A DNA stretch of 64,000 bases, taken from contig CAVUOD010000005.1 of NCBI GenBank assembly GCA_963743015.1, forward strand, positions 49,689 through 113,688, written 5' to 3'. The position numbers and the translations under genes were made by a program. The notes beneath the pieces were generated by a model, which saw only the letters and a program-made list of their open reading frames with translations, had not been told where the DNA came from and ran no database searches. This DNA comes from CAVSRC01 sp963743015. GTDB taxonomy: Bacteria; Pseudomonadota; Alphaproteobacteria; Rhizobiales; Kaistiaceae. Below are positions 1 through 8,465 of the stretch, piece by piece (position 1 is the stretch's first letter; every line of letters starts with the position of its first letter).

Positions 1-727
1 CGTCGAGGATGGCGTTGGAGAAGGACAGCGTCGCCTGCACGATCAGCGGCGCCACGCAGTTCGGCAGGATGGTCAGGAACATCAGGCGCAACGGCCCGGC
101 ACCGGCGATGCGCACCGCCGTCACATAGTCCTTCGAGCGCTCGGTCATCACCGAAGCCCGGGTCAGGCGGACGAAGTGCGGCTGGTAGGAGATGGCGATG
201 GCGATCATGGCGTTGAGCAGGCCGGGGCCGAGGATCGCCACCAGCACCAGGGCCAAGAGCAGGCTCGGGAAAGCCAGGATGACGTCCATCACGCGCATGA
301 TGACGACATCGACGGCGCCGCGCATGAAGCCGGCGATGAGGCCGATGACGATGCCGCCGACCAGGGCGAACGCCACCACCACGATGCCGATGAACAGCGA
401 ATAGCGCGCCCCGAAGATAAGGCGCGACAGCATATCGCGACCGATTGCGTCGGTCCCCAGGATGAACTGCCACGAGCCGCCCGGTTCCCACACCGGCGGC
501 GTCAGCAAGTTGTCGCCAAACAGCTCGTCGGGCCCGTGCGGCGCGACGAAATGGGCGAAGACCGCCGCCAGCACGATGGTGCCCAGGACCACCAGACCGA
601 TCACCGCACCACGGTTCTCGGTGAAGTACTGCCAGATTTCCTTGAGCGGCGCCGGATGCAGCGTCTCGGGGCCGGCCTCCTCGTTCTCGGGCCCGCGTTC
701 CTCGGTCGGGAATGTTGTCTCCGCCAT
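1..727 (-). CDS. dppC: Dpp/Opp-type ABC transporter permease (DppC family), 3' end cut by window edge
   Basis: This is the second inner-membrane permease of a peptide/nickel/opine-type ABC importer. Translating the minus strand from the ATG at 727 gives a protein beginning MAETTFPTEERG, a cytoplasmic lead, then a first membrane segment (AVIGLVVLGTIVLAAVFAHF). The DppC signature FILGTDAIGRDMLSRL and the start of the EAA loop (TERSKDYVTAVRIAGAGP), which contacts the ATPase, follow. The frame is open to base 1, so the C-terminus and the expected ATPase genes lie outside the window. It starts 3 bases after the dppB stop, so the two permeases are surely co-transcribed and co-translated. The substrate cannot be read from the permease. 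Confidence 0.9.
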   Translation of the reverse strand, partial: MAETTFPTEERGPENEEAGPETLHPAPLKEIWQYFTENRGAVIGLVVLGTIVLAAVFAHFVAPHGPDELFGDNLLTPPVWEPGGSWQFILGTDAIGRDMLSRLIFGARYSLFIGIVVVAFALVGGIVIGLIAGFMRGAVDVVIMRVMDVILAFPSLLLALVLVAILGPGLLNAMIAIAISYQPHFVRLTRASVMTERSKDYVTAVRIAGAGPLRLMFLTILPNCVAPLIVQATLSFSNAILD

Positions 728-730
728 CGT

Positions 731-1741
731 CTACCTCACATGCCTGATGCGCGGGTTGACGATGCTGTAGACGACATCGACCGTCAGATTGACCAGCATC
801 ACGATGACGGCGATGAGCAGCAGGCCGCCCTGGACCACCGGATAGTCGCGCCGGAAGATCGAATCGACCATCCACTTGCCGACCCCCGGCCAGGAGAAGA
901 TGGTCTCGGTGAGGATAGCGCCGGCCATCAGCACGCCGACCTGCAGGCCGATCGTGGTGACCACCGGGATGAGGGCGTTGCGCAGCGCATGCACGCCGAC
1001 GACCCGCCACGGCGGCAGGCCCTTGGCGCGCGCCGTGCGCACATAGTCGTCGCCGAGCACTTCGAGCATGGCCGAGCGCGTCTGCCGCGCGATCACTGCC
1101 AGCGGAATGGTCGACAGCACGATCGAAGGCAGGATCAGGTGCGACACCGCCGACTGGAAGGCGCCCTTCTGCCCGGAGAGCAGGCTGTCGATCAACATGA
1201 AGCCGGTGACCGGCTTGAAGAAATACATGAGCGAAATGCGCCCCGAGACCGGCGTCCAGTGCAGCCAGCCGGAAAACACAATGATGAGCAGCAGCGCCCA
1301 CCAGAAGATCGGCATCGAATAGCCGACCAGCGCGGCGCCCATGGTGACGTGATCGATGGTCTTGCCGCGCCTGACCGCCGCCACGACGCCGGCCGGCACA
1401 CCCACGAAGACGGCGATGATGATGGCGCAGATCGACAGCTCGAGCGTGGCCGGGAACAGCGTGAAGAACTCGCTGATGACCGGCCGTTTGGTGACGATCG
1501 AGATGCCGAAATTGCCGTGCACGAGCTGGCCGAGATAGACCAGATATTGCTGCCAGATCGGCAGGTCGAAGCCGTATTGGTGGAGCAGTTCGGCATAGCG
1601 CTCCGGCTGCAGTCCGTGCTCGCCGGCGAGCAGCAGCACCGGGTCGCCCGGCAACACGCGCACAAAGGCGAACGCGACAAAACTGACGCCGATGAATGTC
1701 GGAATCAGCAATCCGATACGTCGTATGAAGAACCCCAGCAT
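731..1741 (-). CDS. dppB: Dpp/Opp-type ABC transporter permease (DppB family)
   Basis: A 336-residue inner-membrane permease of full family length. It opens with the typical N-terminal helix (FFIRRIGLLIPTFIGVSFVAF) and the family motif FVRVLPGDPV at about residues 26-36. Several hydrophobic segments follow, and the EAA loop lies near residues 220-250 (LGDDYVRTARAKGLPPWRVV). The C-terminus ends in the usual basic tail. It pairs with the DppC-type permease that starts 3 bases downstream. A binding-protein gene lies upstream, separated by 137 bases that hold a strong hairpin, a common arrangement for making more binding protein than permease. Substrate is unknown; peptides, amines or opines are possible. 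Confidence 0.92.
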   Translation of the reverse strand: MLGFFIRRIGLLIPTFIGVSFVAFAFVRVLPGDPVLLLAGEHGLQPERYAELLHQYGFDLPIWQQYLVYLGQLVHGNFGISIVTKRPVISEFFTLFPATLELSICAIIIAVFVGVPAGVVAAVRRGKTIDHVTMGAALVGYSMPIFWWALLLIIVFSGWLHWTPVSGRISLMYFFKPVTGFMLIDSLLSGQKGAFQSAVSHLILPSIVLSTIPLAVIARQTRSAMLEVLGDDYVRTARAKGLPPWRVVGVHALRNALIPVVTTIGLQVGVLMAGAILTETIFSWPGVGKWMVDSIFRRDYPVVQGGLLLIAVIVMLVNLTVDVVYSIVNPRIRHVR

Positions 1742-1831
1742 ATCCCTATCCGGTCGCCCGACCCGTCATGGCACTTCACGACAGGACGTACAAGCTGCAG
1801 CGGGCACGGCGATGTCGGGAAAAGGCCGGAC

Positions 1832-1856
1832 GGCGCCGGGCAAGCTGCCCGGCGCC
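1832..1856 (-). terminator. Intercistronic hairpin between dppA-type gene and dppB
   Basis: A perfect 11-base inverted repeat (GGCGCCGGGCA / TGCCCGGCGCC) with a 3-base loop sits just after the binding-protein stop codon. Read on the minus strand it is followed after a few bases by TTTT. It may be a partial terminator or a 3' stabilising hairpin that sets the ratio of binding protein to permease. Confidence 0.7.
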
Positions 1857-1878
1857 ATATCGTTTTCGTCTGGCGAGA

Positions 1879-3480
1879 CTAATTGCCAGCGATATCAACA
1901 CCGTCGAAGCGGTGCGAACCGAGCGGGTCCATCTTGTAGTTGAGGACCGACTTGCTCATCGGCATCGTAACCAGCGAATGCGCGATGGTCAGCCAGGGGG
2001 CCTGCTCCTTGAAGATGACCTGGGCCTGCTCATAGAGCTTGGCGCGTTCCGCCTGATCGGAGGTCTGCACGGCCTTCTTCATCAGATCGTCGTAGGGCTT
2101 GTAGCACCAGGCCGAGACGTTGTTGGTGGTGCCAACGCTGTCGCAGCCAAGCAGGACGGCCATGAAGTTGTCCGGATCGCCGTTGTCGCCGGTCCAGCCG
2201 AGGATCACCGCACCGTCGTGCTTGGGATCGCCGGCAAGCTTCAGGTACTCCGCCCACTCGTGCTGGACGATGGTGACCTTGACGCCGATCTTGGCGAGGT
2301 CGGCCTGCATCAGCTCAGCCGTACGCTTCGCGTTCGGCATGTAGGGCCGCTGCACGGGCATCGCCCAGATCTTCATCTCCAGGTTCTTGACGCCCGCTTC
2401 GGCCAGCATCTTCTTGGCCGCTTCCGGATCGTATGGGTCGTCCTTGATCGCCTTGTCGTAGGACCACATGGTCGGCGGGATCGGGTTGACGGCAACCTGG
2501 CCGGTGCCCTGATAGACGGCGTCGATGATCGCCTTCTTGTTGATCGCCATGTTCAACGCCTTGCGCACCTTCGCATTGTCGAACGGCGCTTCGGTCGTGT
2601 TGTAGCCGAGATAGGCGATGTTGAGGCCCGGCTGCTGCATGACGGTCAGGCTCGCGTCGCTCTTCAGCCCCGCGATGTCCGCCGGATTCGGATAGGCCAT
2701 GATCTGGCACTCGCCGGCCTTCAGCTTCTGCAGACGCACCGATGCGTCAGGCGTGATGGCAAAGACCAGATCGTCGATCGCCTGCTTGCCGTCCCAGTAG
2801 TCGGGGTTGGCCTTGAAGCGGATGACCGCGTCCTTCTGATAGGCGACGAAGGTGAACGGGCCGGTGCCGACCGGCTGCTGATTGAGCATCTCGGGATGCC
2901 CGTCGGCGAGCAGCTTGTCGGTGTATTCCTTCGACATGATCGAGGCGAAATCCATCGCCAGGTCCGCGATGAACGGCGCGTTCGGCGCGTTCAGCGTGAA
3001 CTTCACGGTGTAGTCGTCGACCTTCTCGACGCTCTTGATCGCGTCCGGCATGCCCATGCCGACGAAGTAGTCGTACTGGCCGCCGGCGTAGTCGTAGTAG
3101 GGGTTCTTCTTGTCGAGCATGCGCTCGAAGGAGAACACCACATCGTCGGCGTTGAAATCGCGCGTCGGGGTGAAGTAGTCGGTGGTCTGGAACTTCACGC
3201 CATGACGCAGGTGGAAGGTGTAGACCAACCCGTCAGGCGAAACGTCCCACTTCTCCGCCAAGCCCGGGATCACGTTGGTCGTGCCGCGCTCGAATTCGAC
3301 GAGCCGGTTGTAGACCGGCTTGGACGAGGCATCGAAATCGGTGCCCGCCGTGTAGAGGCCCGGGTCGAAACCCGCCGGGCTGCCTTCCGAACAATAGACA
3401 AGCGTTTTGGCGCTCGCGGCGCCGCTAAAAGCGGCGGCGAACGCGGTTGCCAAGAGAAGCTTGGTCACCTTCTTCATCAT
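1879..3480 (-). CDS. dppA: Dpp/Opp-type periplasmic binding protein (SBP_bac_5), copy 1
   Basis: This is the extracytoplasmic substrate-binding protein of the adjacent importer, 533 residues. The start at 3480 is chosen because AGGAGGG lies a few bases upstream and because a clear signal peptide begins there (MMKKVTKLLLATAFAAAFSG, cleavage near ASA-KT). The longer open frame upstream has no such features. The mature protein shows the family opening YCSEGSPAGFDPG, and the conserved regions LRHGVKFQTTDYF, ADDVVFSFERM and VRKALNMAINKKAI. The C-terminal part (GDNGDPDNFMAVLLGC) is typical of the DppA branch. It is closely similar to the gene immediately upstream (3688-5277), so the pair looks like a tandem duplication. 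Confidence 0.92.
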   Translation of the reverse strand: MMKKVTKLLLATAFAAAFSGAASAKTLVYCSEGSPAGFDPGLYTAGTDFDASSKPVYNRLVEFERGTTNVIPGLAEKWDVSPDGLVYTFHLRHGVKFQTTDYFTPTRDFNADDVVFSFERMLDKKNPYYDYAGGQYDYFVGMGMPDAIKSVEKVDDYTVKFTLNAPNAPFIADLAMDFASIMSKEYTDKLLADGHPEMLNQQPVGTGPFTFVAYQKDAVIRFKANPDYWDGKQAIDDLVFAITPDASVRLQKLKAGECQIMAYPNPADIAGLKSDASLTVMQQPGLNIAYLGYNTTEAPFDNAKVRKALNMAINKKAIIDAVYQGTGQVAVNPIPPTMWSYDKAIKDDPYDPEAAKKMLAEAGVKNLEMKIWAMPVQRPYMPNAKRTAELMQADLAKIGVKVTIVQHEWAEYLKLAGDPKHDGAVILGWTGDNGDPDNFMAVLLGCDSVGTTNNVSAWCYKPYDDLMKKAVQTSDQAERAKLYEQAQVIFKEQAPWLTIAHSLVTMPMSKSVLNYKMDPLGSHRFDGVDIAGN

Positions 3481-3687
3481 TCTGTCCCTCCTGAGAGCCG
3501 CCAGCGGGCGGCACTGAACAGTCCCGATCCGGTCTCGCTTATGCGATGGTTCCGAAAGGGTTGGCGCTAATCGAGCCGAGGCGCGCCGCGATTGCAAGGG
3601 GGCATCCGCGCGAAAATGCGACAGCCATGCTGACGCAAAAGAAAGTGATTATTTTCCCGCGACTTAGCGAGCGACCGTCACCCGCGG

Positions 3688-5277
3688 CTATTCGACATTG
3701 ACGCTCTCGAAGTCGTGATGTCCGAGCGGATCGACCACGTAGTTCTTGACCGTCTTGGCAACCGGCACGCTGACCTTGGTGTGGGCGATGGTCAGCCACG
3801 GTTCGTCGGCGGCGAATACGTGCTGCGCCGTCTCATAAAGCTTCACCCGCTCGCCGGGGTCGGCCGCCTTGCGCGCGTCAAGCACCGCCTTGTCGAAATC
3901 GCGATTGCACCACTCGGCACGATTGGAGATGCCCACGGTGTCGCAGCCGAGCAGCGCACCGAGGAAGTTGTCGGGATCGCCGTTGTCGCTGGTCCATCCG
4001 AACAGCACCGCTCCGTCCCGGTCGGGCGCCGCCGTCTTCTTGATGAAGGCGCCGAGACTGTCGCTGACGATGTCTGCGGTGACGCCGGCCTTGGCGAGAT
4101 CCGCCTTGATCATCTCCGCCATGCGCTTCGGATCCGGGTCGTAGGCACGGCTGACCGGCGGCACCCAGATCTTCATCTTCAGATCCTTGACCCCGGCATC
4201 CGCCAGCGCCGCCTTGGCGGCTTGCGGGTCGGCCGCGCCGTCGGGAATGACGCCGACATGCGACCACATGCTGACCGGCAGCGGGCTGTCCGCCACCGAG
4301 GCATCACCGCCATAGATGGCATCGACCAGCGCGCGGCGGTCGATCGCCTGGTTCAGAGCCTTGCGCACGCGCTTGTCGTCGAACGGCTTCTGCTGGGTGT
4401 TGTAGGCGAGATAGGCGACGTCGGTGGCCTGGGTCTGCATCACGTCGATGTCGGGATCGCTCTTCAGCCTGGCAACGATGTCGGGCGTCGGATCGGCCAT
4501 TACCTGGCATTGCCCGGCGGTCATCATCCTGGCGCGGGCAAGCGGATCGGGATTGATGAGGAACGACAGGCGGTCGATCGCCGGCTTGCCGCGCCAGTAG
4601 TCGGGATTGGCCCGGTAGTTGATGCGCACGTCGGGCTGATAGCCGACAAACTGGAACGGCCCGGTGCCGATCGGCAGGCGGTCGAGGTCCTGCGGCTTCT
4701 TCGCCTTGAGCAGTTGGGCGGCATATTCCTCCGAAAGGATCGAAGCGAAATCCATGGCAAGGTCGCCGAGGATCGCCGGGTCGGGGCGGGCCAGCTTGAT
4801 GCGCACGGTCTGCTCATCGACCTTGTCGATCGAATCGATCAGCGTCGGCATCGCCATGCCGTCGAAATAGGGCCAGATGCCGCCGGCATAGTCGTAATAG
4901 GGGTCCTTGCGATCCATCTGCCGCCTGAGGCTGAACACGACATCGTCGGCGTTGAGGTCGCGGCTCGGCGTGAAGAAATAGGTCGAATGGAACTTGATGC
5001 CCTGGCGCAGATGAAAGGTGTATTCGAGCCCGTTCTCGGACACGTCCCAGCCTTCAGCCAGGCCCGGCGCCGGCCGAGTCGTGCCGGGGGCGAACTCGAC
5101 CAGCCGGTTGTAGAGCGCCTGCGAGGACGCGTCGAAGGTCGCGCCGGTGATGTGCGGAGCCGGATCGAAGCCTTCCGGGTTCTGCGCCGCGCAGAAGGCG
5201 AGGTCCTTGGCTTGGGCGGCCGCAGCCGCACCGGCGGCGAGCATCGCCACCGTCAGGATCAATGTCACAGGTTTCAT
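3688..5277 (-). CDS. Dpp/Opp-type periplasmic binding protein (SBP_bac_5), copy 2
   Basis: A second binding protein of the same family, 529 residues. The start at 5277 is chosen because a signal peptide begins there (MKPVTLILTVAMLAAGAAAA, cleavage near AQA-KD). No strong ribosome site is visible, so the start is less certain than for copy 1. Blocks shared with copy 1 include the N-terminal NPEGFDPAPHITGATFDASS, ADDVVFSLRRQ, the central TGPFQFVGYQ, and SDNGDPDNFLGALLGCDTVG near the end. It lies directly upstream of copy 1 in the same direction, separated by 207 bases. Two receptors may share one permease pair to broaden the substrate range; this is inference. Confidence 0.9.
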   Translation of the reverse strand: MKPVTLILTVAMLAAGAAAAAQAKDLAFCAAQNPEGFDPAPHITGATFDASSQALYNRLVEFAPGTTRPAPGLAEGWDVSENGLEYTFHLRQGIKFHSTYFFTPSRDLNADDVVFSLRRQMDRKDPYYDYAGGIWPYFDGMAMPTLIDSIDKVDEQTVRIKLARPDPAILGDLAMDFASILSEEYAAQLLKAKKPQDLDRLPIGTGPFQFVGYQPDVRINYRANPDYWRGKPAIDRLSFLINPDPLARARMMTAGQCQVMADPTPDIVARLKSDPDIDVMQTQATDVAYLAYNTQQKPFDDKRVRKALNQAIDRRALVDAIYGGDASVADSPLPVSMWSHVGVIPDGAADPQAAKAALADAGVKDLKMKIWVPPVSRAYDPDPKRMAEMIKADLAKAGVTADIVSDSLGAFIKKTAAPDRDGAVLFGWTSDNGDPDNFLGALLGCDTVGISNRAEWCNRDFDKAVLDARKAADPGERVKLYETAQHVFAADEPWLTIAHTKVSVPVAKTVKNYVVDPLGHHDFESVNVE

Positions 5278-5387
5278 GGGGTCTGATCGTTCACTGGCGG
5301 ATTGAGTGGCCGGTTTGAAAAGCACTTTGGGGGGCGCAACATTGCACGGAATCGGTCAGCGACAAAATCGCGCAGCAAGAACCATGA

Positions 5388-6137
5388 TTACCGGCCGCCC
5401 GTCACATCGAACAGGGCGCCGTTCACATAAGAGGATGCATCCGAGAGCAGCCAGACGATGGCTTCGGCGACTTCCTCGGCACGGCCGGCACGGCCGAGCG
5501 GCGTCTCGGTGCCCAGCCGTTCGGCGCGGCCCGGCTGCCCGCCGCTGGCGTGGATGTCCGTCTCGATCAGCCCGGGCCTGACCGCGTTGACGCGCACGCC
5601 GGACGGACCGCCTTCCTTCGCCAACCCGATGGTCAGCGTATCGAGCGCGCCCTTGCTGGCGGCATAGTCGACATATTCACCCGCCCCACCGAGGCGCGCT
5701 GCCGCCGACGAGACGTTGACGATCGCGCCGCCTGCCCCGCCCCGGTCGGTCGCCATGCGCCGCATGCCTTCGCGCGCCACCAGCATGGCGCCGAGCAGGT
5801 TGATCGCAATGACCATCATCAGCCGCTCGGTCGAAATATCGGCAAGCGGACCGGGCGGCCCCAGGACCACGCCGGCATTGTTGACCACGCCGGCGATCGG
5901 CCCGAACGCCTCGGCCGTCGCGTCGAACAGGCGGATGACGTCCTCCTCCCTGGCGACATCGCCCCTGACCGCCAGTGCCCTGCCACCCGCCGCGACCGCC
6001 GCTGCAGCCGTTTCGTCGGCCGCCTTGCTGTTCGACAGATAGCTGAAGCCGACCGACCAGCCGCGCGCCGCAGCCAGCCGCACCGTGGCAGCACCGATGC
6101 CCCGGCTGCCGCCGGTAACGACGATGGTCTTGCTCAT
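5388..6137 (-). CDS. Short-chain dehydrogenase/reductase (SDR)
   Basis: A 249-residue classical SDR. The cofactor site TGGSRGIGAATV lies near residues 8-19, the NNAGVV motif near 85-90, and the catalytic serine and YxxxK in VSSAAARLGGAGEYVDYAASKG around residues 142-165. The C-terminus ends in VNGALFDVTGG, as usual. A GGAGGGAGG ribosome site precedes the ATG at 6137. The gene sits between the importer binding proteins and the FAD-linked oxidase/creatininase pair, all on the minus strand, so it may oxidise an alcohol product of the imported compound. The substrate cannot be named. Annotated homologues are commonly called FabG-like or glucose dehydrogenase-like. Confidence 0.88.
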   Translation of the reverse strand: MSKTIVVTGGSRGIGAATVRLAAARGWSVGFSYLSNSKAADETAAAAVAAGGRALAVRGDVAREEDVIRLFDATAEAFGPIAGVVNNAGVVLGPPGPLADISTERLMMVIAINLLGAMLVAREGMRRMATDRGGAGGAIVNVSSAAARLGGAGEYVDYAASKGALDTLTIGLAKEGGPSGVRVNAVRPGLIETDIHASGGQPGRAERLGTETPLGRAGRAEEVAEAIVWLLSDASSYVNGALFDVTGGR

Positions 6138-6213
6138 CGTGGTCCTCCCTCCGTATCAGGCAAAAGCATCCACCGCGCGCCGATTGAGAGCAACCACCCG
6201 CGACGCAATACGG

Positions 6214-7602
6214 CTATGCCGGCGGCCAAGCTTTCAATTTGCCGGGATTCATCAGCCCATGGGGATCGGCAAGGCTCTTGAATTCCGGCTGCGGGGCGTC
6301 GGTGCGTTTCCATCCGGCATTGTCGAGCACATAGCTGTGCGGGTCGGAGACGGCACCGCCGATCGCCTCCACCGCGCGGATCACCTCCTGCAGACGCGCC
6401 GCGGAGCGATAGCGCAGGATCGGCAGGCTCGACACGAAGACACGGCCCCCGCGCCGCTGGAATTCGAGATGAAGCAGCAATTCGCCGGCAAAGGCGCGCT
6501 CCATCTCTTCGGCCGCCTCCATCTCCCGCCCTTCGGGAAGGCGGATCTGCAGATAGGTGATGGTCGGATCGATCTTCAGCGCATGCAGCGTGGTGTGGTT
6601 CCAGGTGTATTCGTAAAGCGGCGGCATCGACCCCTTGCCGTCGAAGGCGGCGTCCTCCGCTGCCGCCGCGCCGCGTTCATGGACGATGCTCCCGCCGTGA
6701 TCGGCGACCATCTCAGCCAGCACCGGCGCCTGCGCTTCAGCCACCATGACGATCGCCATGGCATGGCCTTGCGGCACCAGCGGCGCCAGCCGTTTCAGCA
6801 TTGGCGGGATCGCGGCATCGAAGACGCCGATCTCCTTCTTGGCGATGCCTTCGGCGGCGGCCAGCGCGTAGCCGAACCGCACCGCCGAACGAAGCGTCGG
6901 GAAGACGACGACACGCTCCGCCCACGGCTGCCACGGCGCCAGCGGCACCGCGACTTCGGTGATGATGCCGTTGACGCCATAGGCGTGCAGCACCTTGAGG
7001 ATGTCGCGCCCGGTCAGTTCGATGACCCGCGGCTCCTCCTCCACCGTCACCACCTCGACGGCAAGCACCGCGCCGGGATCGGCGATCTGGCCCCAGGTGC
7101 ACGAGCCGCAGCCAGCCGCGCCGCCGGCGATAAAGCCGCCGATAGTCGCCTGCTTGCGGGTCGAGGGGTGGAAGCGCAGCTCCCATCGGCCCTGTGCCGC
7201 ATGGCGGTCGCGCAGCGCCTGGTCGATGTCGAGCAAGCGCGCACCGGCCTCGAAACGCCCCGCCCCCGGCGCAAAGCCGACCACCCGGTCGAGGCCGGTC
7301 ATGTCGAGCACGACGCCGCCGTCGAGCGGCACCGCCTGACCGTAATTGCCGGTGCCGCCACCGCGCACCGTCAGCGGCACGCGATGCCGGGCGCAGGCCG
7401 CGGCGATGCGCTTGACTTCGTCCTTGCTGCGCGGCGCTGCGACGAGATCGGCGCGCCTGTCTTCGAGCAGGGGCTTGAGGATCGGCGAGAACCAGAAGAA
7501 GTCGCGGCTCTTCAGCTTCAGCGTTGCCGCATCGTCGGCGACGGCGATGCCGGCAAGGTCGGCCCTGAGCCCGGCGAGCCGCTGCGCAGCTACGGCGTCC
7601 AT
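6214..7602 (-). CDS. FAD-binding oxidoreductase (FAD_binding_4, GlcD/VAO type), paralogue A
   Basis: A flavin-dependent oxidase/dehydrogenase of 462 residues. The start at 7602 (MDAVAAQRLAGL) is preferred over the in-frame start 36 bases earlier because it leaves only a 13-base overlap with the upstream creatininase gene. The FAD-binding loop TVRGGGTGNYGQAVPLDGG lies near residue 80, and the second flavin region (FHPSTRKQATIGGFIAGGAA) follows. A C-terminal block LADPHGLMNPGKL is shared with lactate/glycolate oxidases. It is clearly paralogous to 17767-19185: KSRDFFWFSP and KSRDFYWYSP near the N-terminus, and TWNHTTL/AWNHTTLHALK-type blocks later. Both copies sit beside amidohydrolase-type genes. 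The substrate is unknown. Confidence 0.87.
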   Translation of the reverse strand: MDAVAAQRLAGLRADLAGIAVADDAATLKLKSRDFFWFSPILKPLLEDRRADLVAAPRSKDEVKRIAAACARHRVPLTVRGGGTGNYGQAVPLDGGVVLDMTGLDRVVGFAPGAGRFEAGARLLDIDQALRDRHAAQGRWELRFHPSTRKQATIGGFIAGGAAGCGSCTWGQIADPGAVLAVEVVTVEEEPRVIELTGRDILKVLHAYGVNGIITEVAVPLAPWQPWAERVVVFPTLRSAVRFGYALAAAEGIAKKEIGVFDAAIPPMLKRLAPLVPQGHAMAIVMVAEAQAPVLAEMVADHGGSIVHERGAAAAEDAAFDGKGSMPPLYEYTWNHTTLHALKIDPTITYLQIRLPEGREMEAAEEMERAFAGELLLHLEFQRRGGRVFVSSLPILRYRSAARLQEVIRAVEAIGGAVSDPHSYVLDNAGWKRTDAPQPEFKSLADPHGLMNPGKLKAWPPA

Positions 7603-8387
7603 AGGCGCTTGACGTCGAAGCTGTGGACGTCGCGGCACAATTCGGCGAAGGCCGCCGCCTGATGATCGACCACCGCCCTGCCCTTGTCGGCGGTTGCCAT
7701 GGCGGCATTACCGAGCGCGCCTTCCGGATTGAGGTCCTGCGCCTTCCAACCGAACTGCACCGGCCCGTGGCCACGCAGGTGCTTGAATTCGTCGATGAAG
7801 GCAAGCTGGTTCGAGCGGAAGTCCTTGGCATTGTCCATGCGCACCAGGTCGGCCCTGAAATGCAGCATGATCGAGGTCTCCACGTCGCCGCCGTGAATGC
7901 CGTAGAGCAATTCCTCCGGCGCCGTCACGCCCTCGGGCAGACCGAAGCGCGACCACGCCGTCGCCACCACCAGCATGTCGTGACGCACGCGCAATTCGCG
8001 CGCCACGATGTCGACCATCGGCACGTTGCCGCCGTGCGAATTGATGAGGATCAGCTTCTCGATGCCGGCGCGCTTGACGCTGTCGCCGATCTCCAGCCAC
8101 AGCTTGGTCGCCGTCTCCCAACTCGCGGTCACCGTGCCCGGCGAGGAGATGTGCTCGTTCGACTTGCCGATGGCCTGAACCGGCAGAAAGGTCACCGGCA
8201 GCTCGTCAGGCAGAAGCTCGATCGACCGCCGCACCATGCCTTCGGCGATGCAGGTGTCGGTATAGACCGGCAGGTGGGGTCCGTGTTGTTCGATCGCTGC
8301 CACCGGCAGCACGGCGATCCAGCCTGAGGTATCGCTGTCCGCGAAGTCGCGGGTGGTCATTTCGGCCCAGTAGCGAGAGGGAAGCAT
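7590..8387 (-). CDS. Creatininase-family amidohydrolase
   Basis: A 265-residue metal-dependent hydrolase of the creatininase/FAPy-deformylase fold. The metal-ligand motifs are intact: VAAIEQHGPHLPVYTDT near residues 29-45, INSHGGNVPM near 114-123, and YGIHGGDVETSIM near 162-174. Family members open creatinine or remove the formyl group from formamido-pyrimidines, so the role is probably hydrolysis of a cyclic or N-formyl amide. Its 3' end overlaps the FAD-linked oxidase gene, so the two are translationally coupled. With the 8-oxoguanine deaminase and cytosine-deaminase-like enzyme nearby, damaged or modified nucleobases are plausible substrates, but this is inference from neighbourhood. Confidence 0.85.
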   Translation of the reverse strand: MLPSRYWAEMTTRDFADSDTSGWIAVLPVAAIEQHGPHLPVYTDTCIAEGMVRRSIELLPDELPVTFLPVQAIGKSNEHISSPGTVTASWETATKLWLEIGDSVKRAGIEKLILINSHGGNVPMVDIVARELRVRHDMLVVATAWSRFGLPEGVTAPEELLYGIHGGDVETSIMLHFRADLVRMDNAKDFRSNQLAFIDEFKHLRGHGPVQFGWKAQDLNPEGALGNAAMATADKGRAVVDHQAAAFAELCRDVHSFDVKRLWTP

Positions 8388-8465
8388 GGCAGGCAGTCCG
8401 GTCGGGGTTCAGAGAGGCCGCCCATAATGGACGCGCCGCCGCCGCCACCGCAATGCCCCGGCTGC

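Noticed and set aside
176..1882. Long plus-strand frame over the dpp genes
   Set aside because: It is antisense to three recognised transporter genes and is mostly His, Asp, Arg and Gln, the usual shadow of GC-rich coding DNA.
6085..7662. Plus-strand frame over the FAD-linked oxidase
   Set aside because: Antisense to a recognised flavoenzyme and without domain features.
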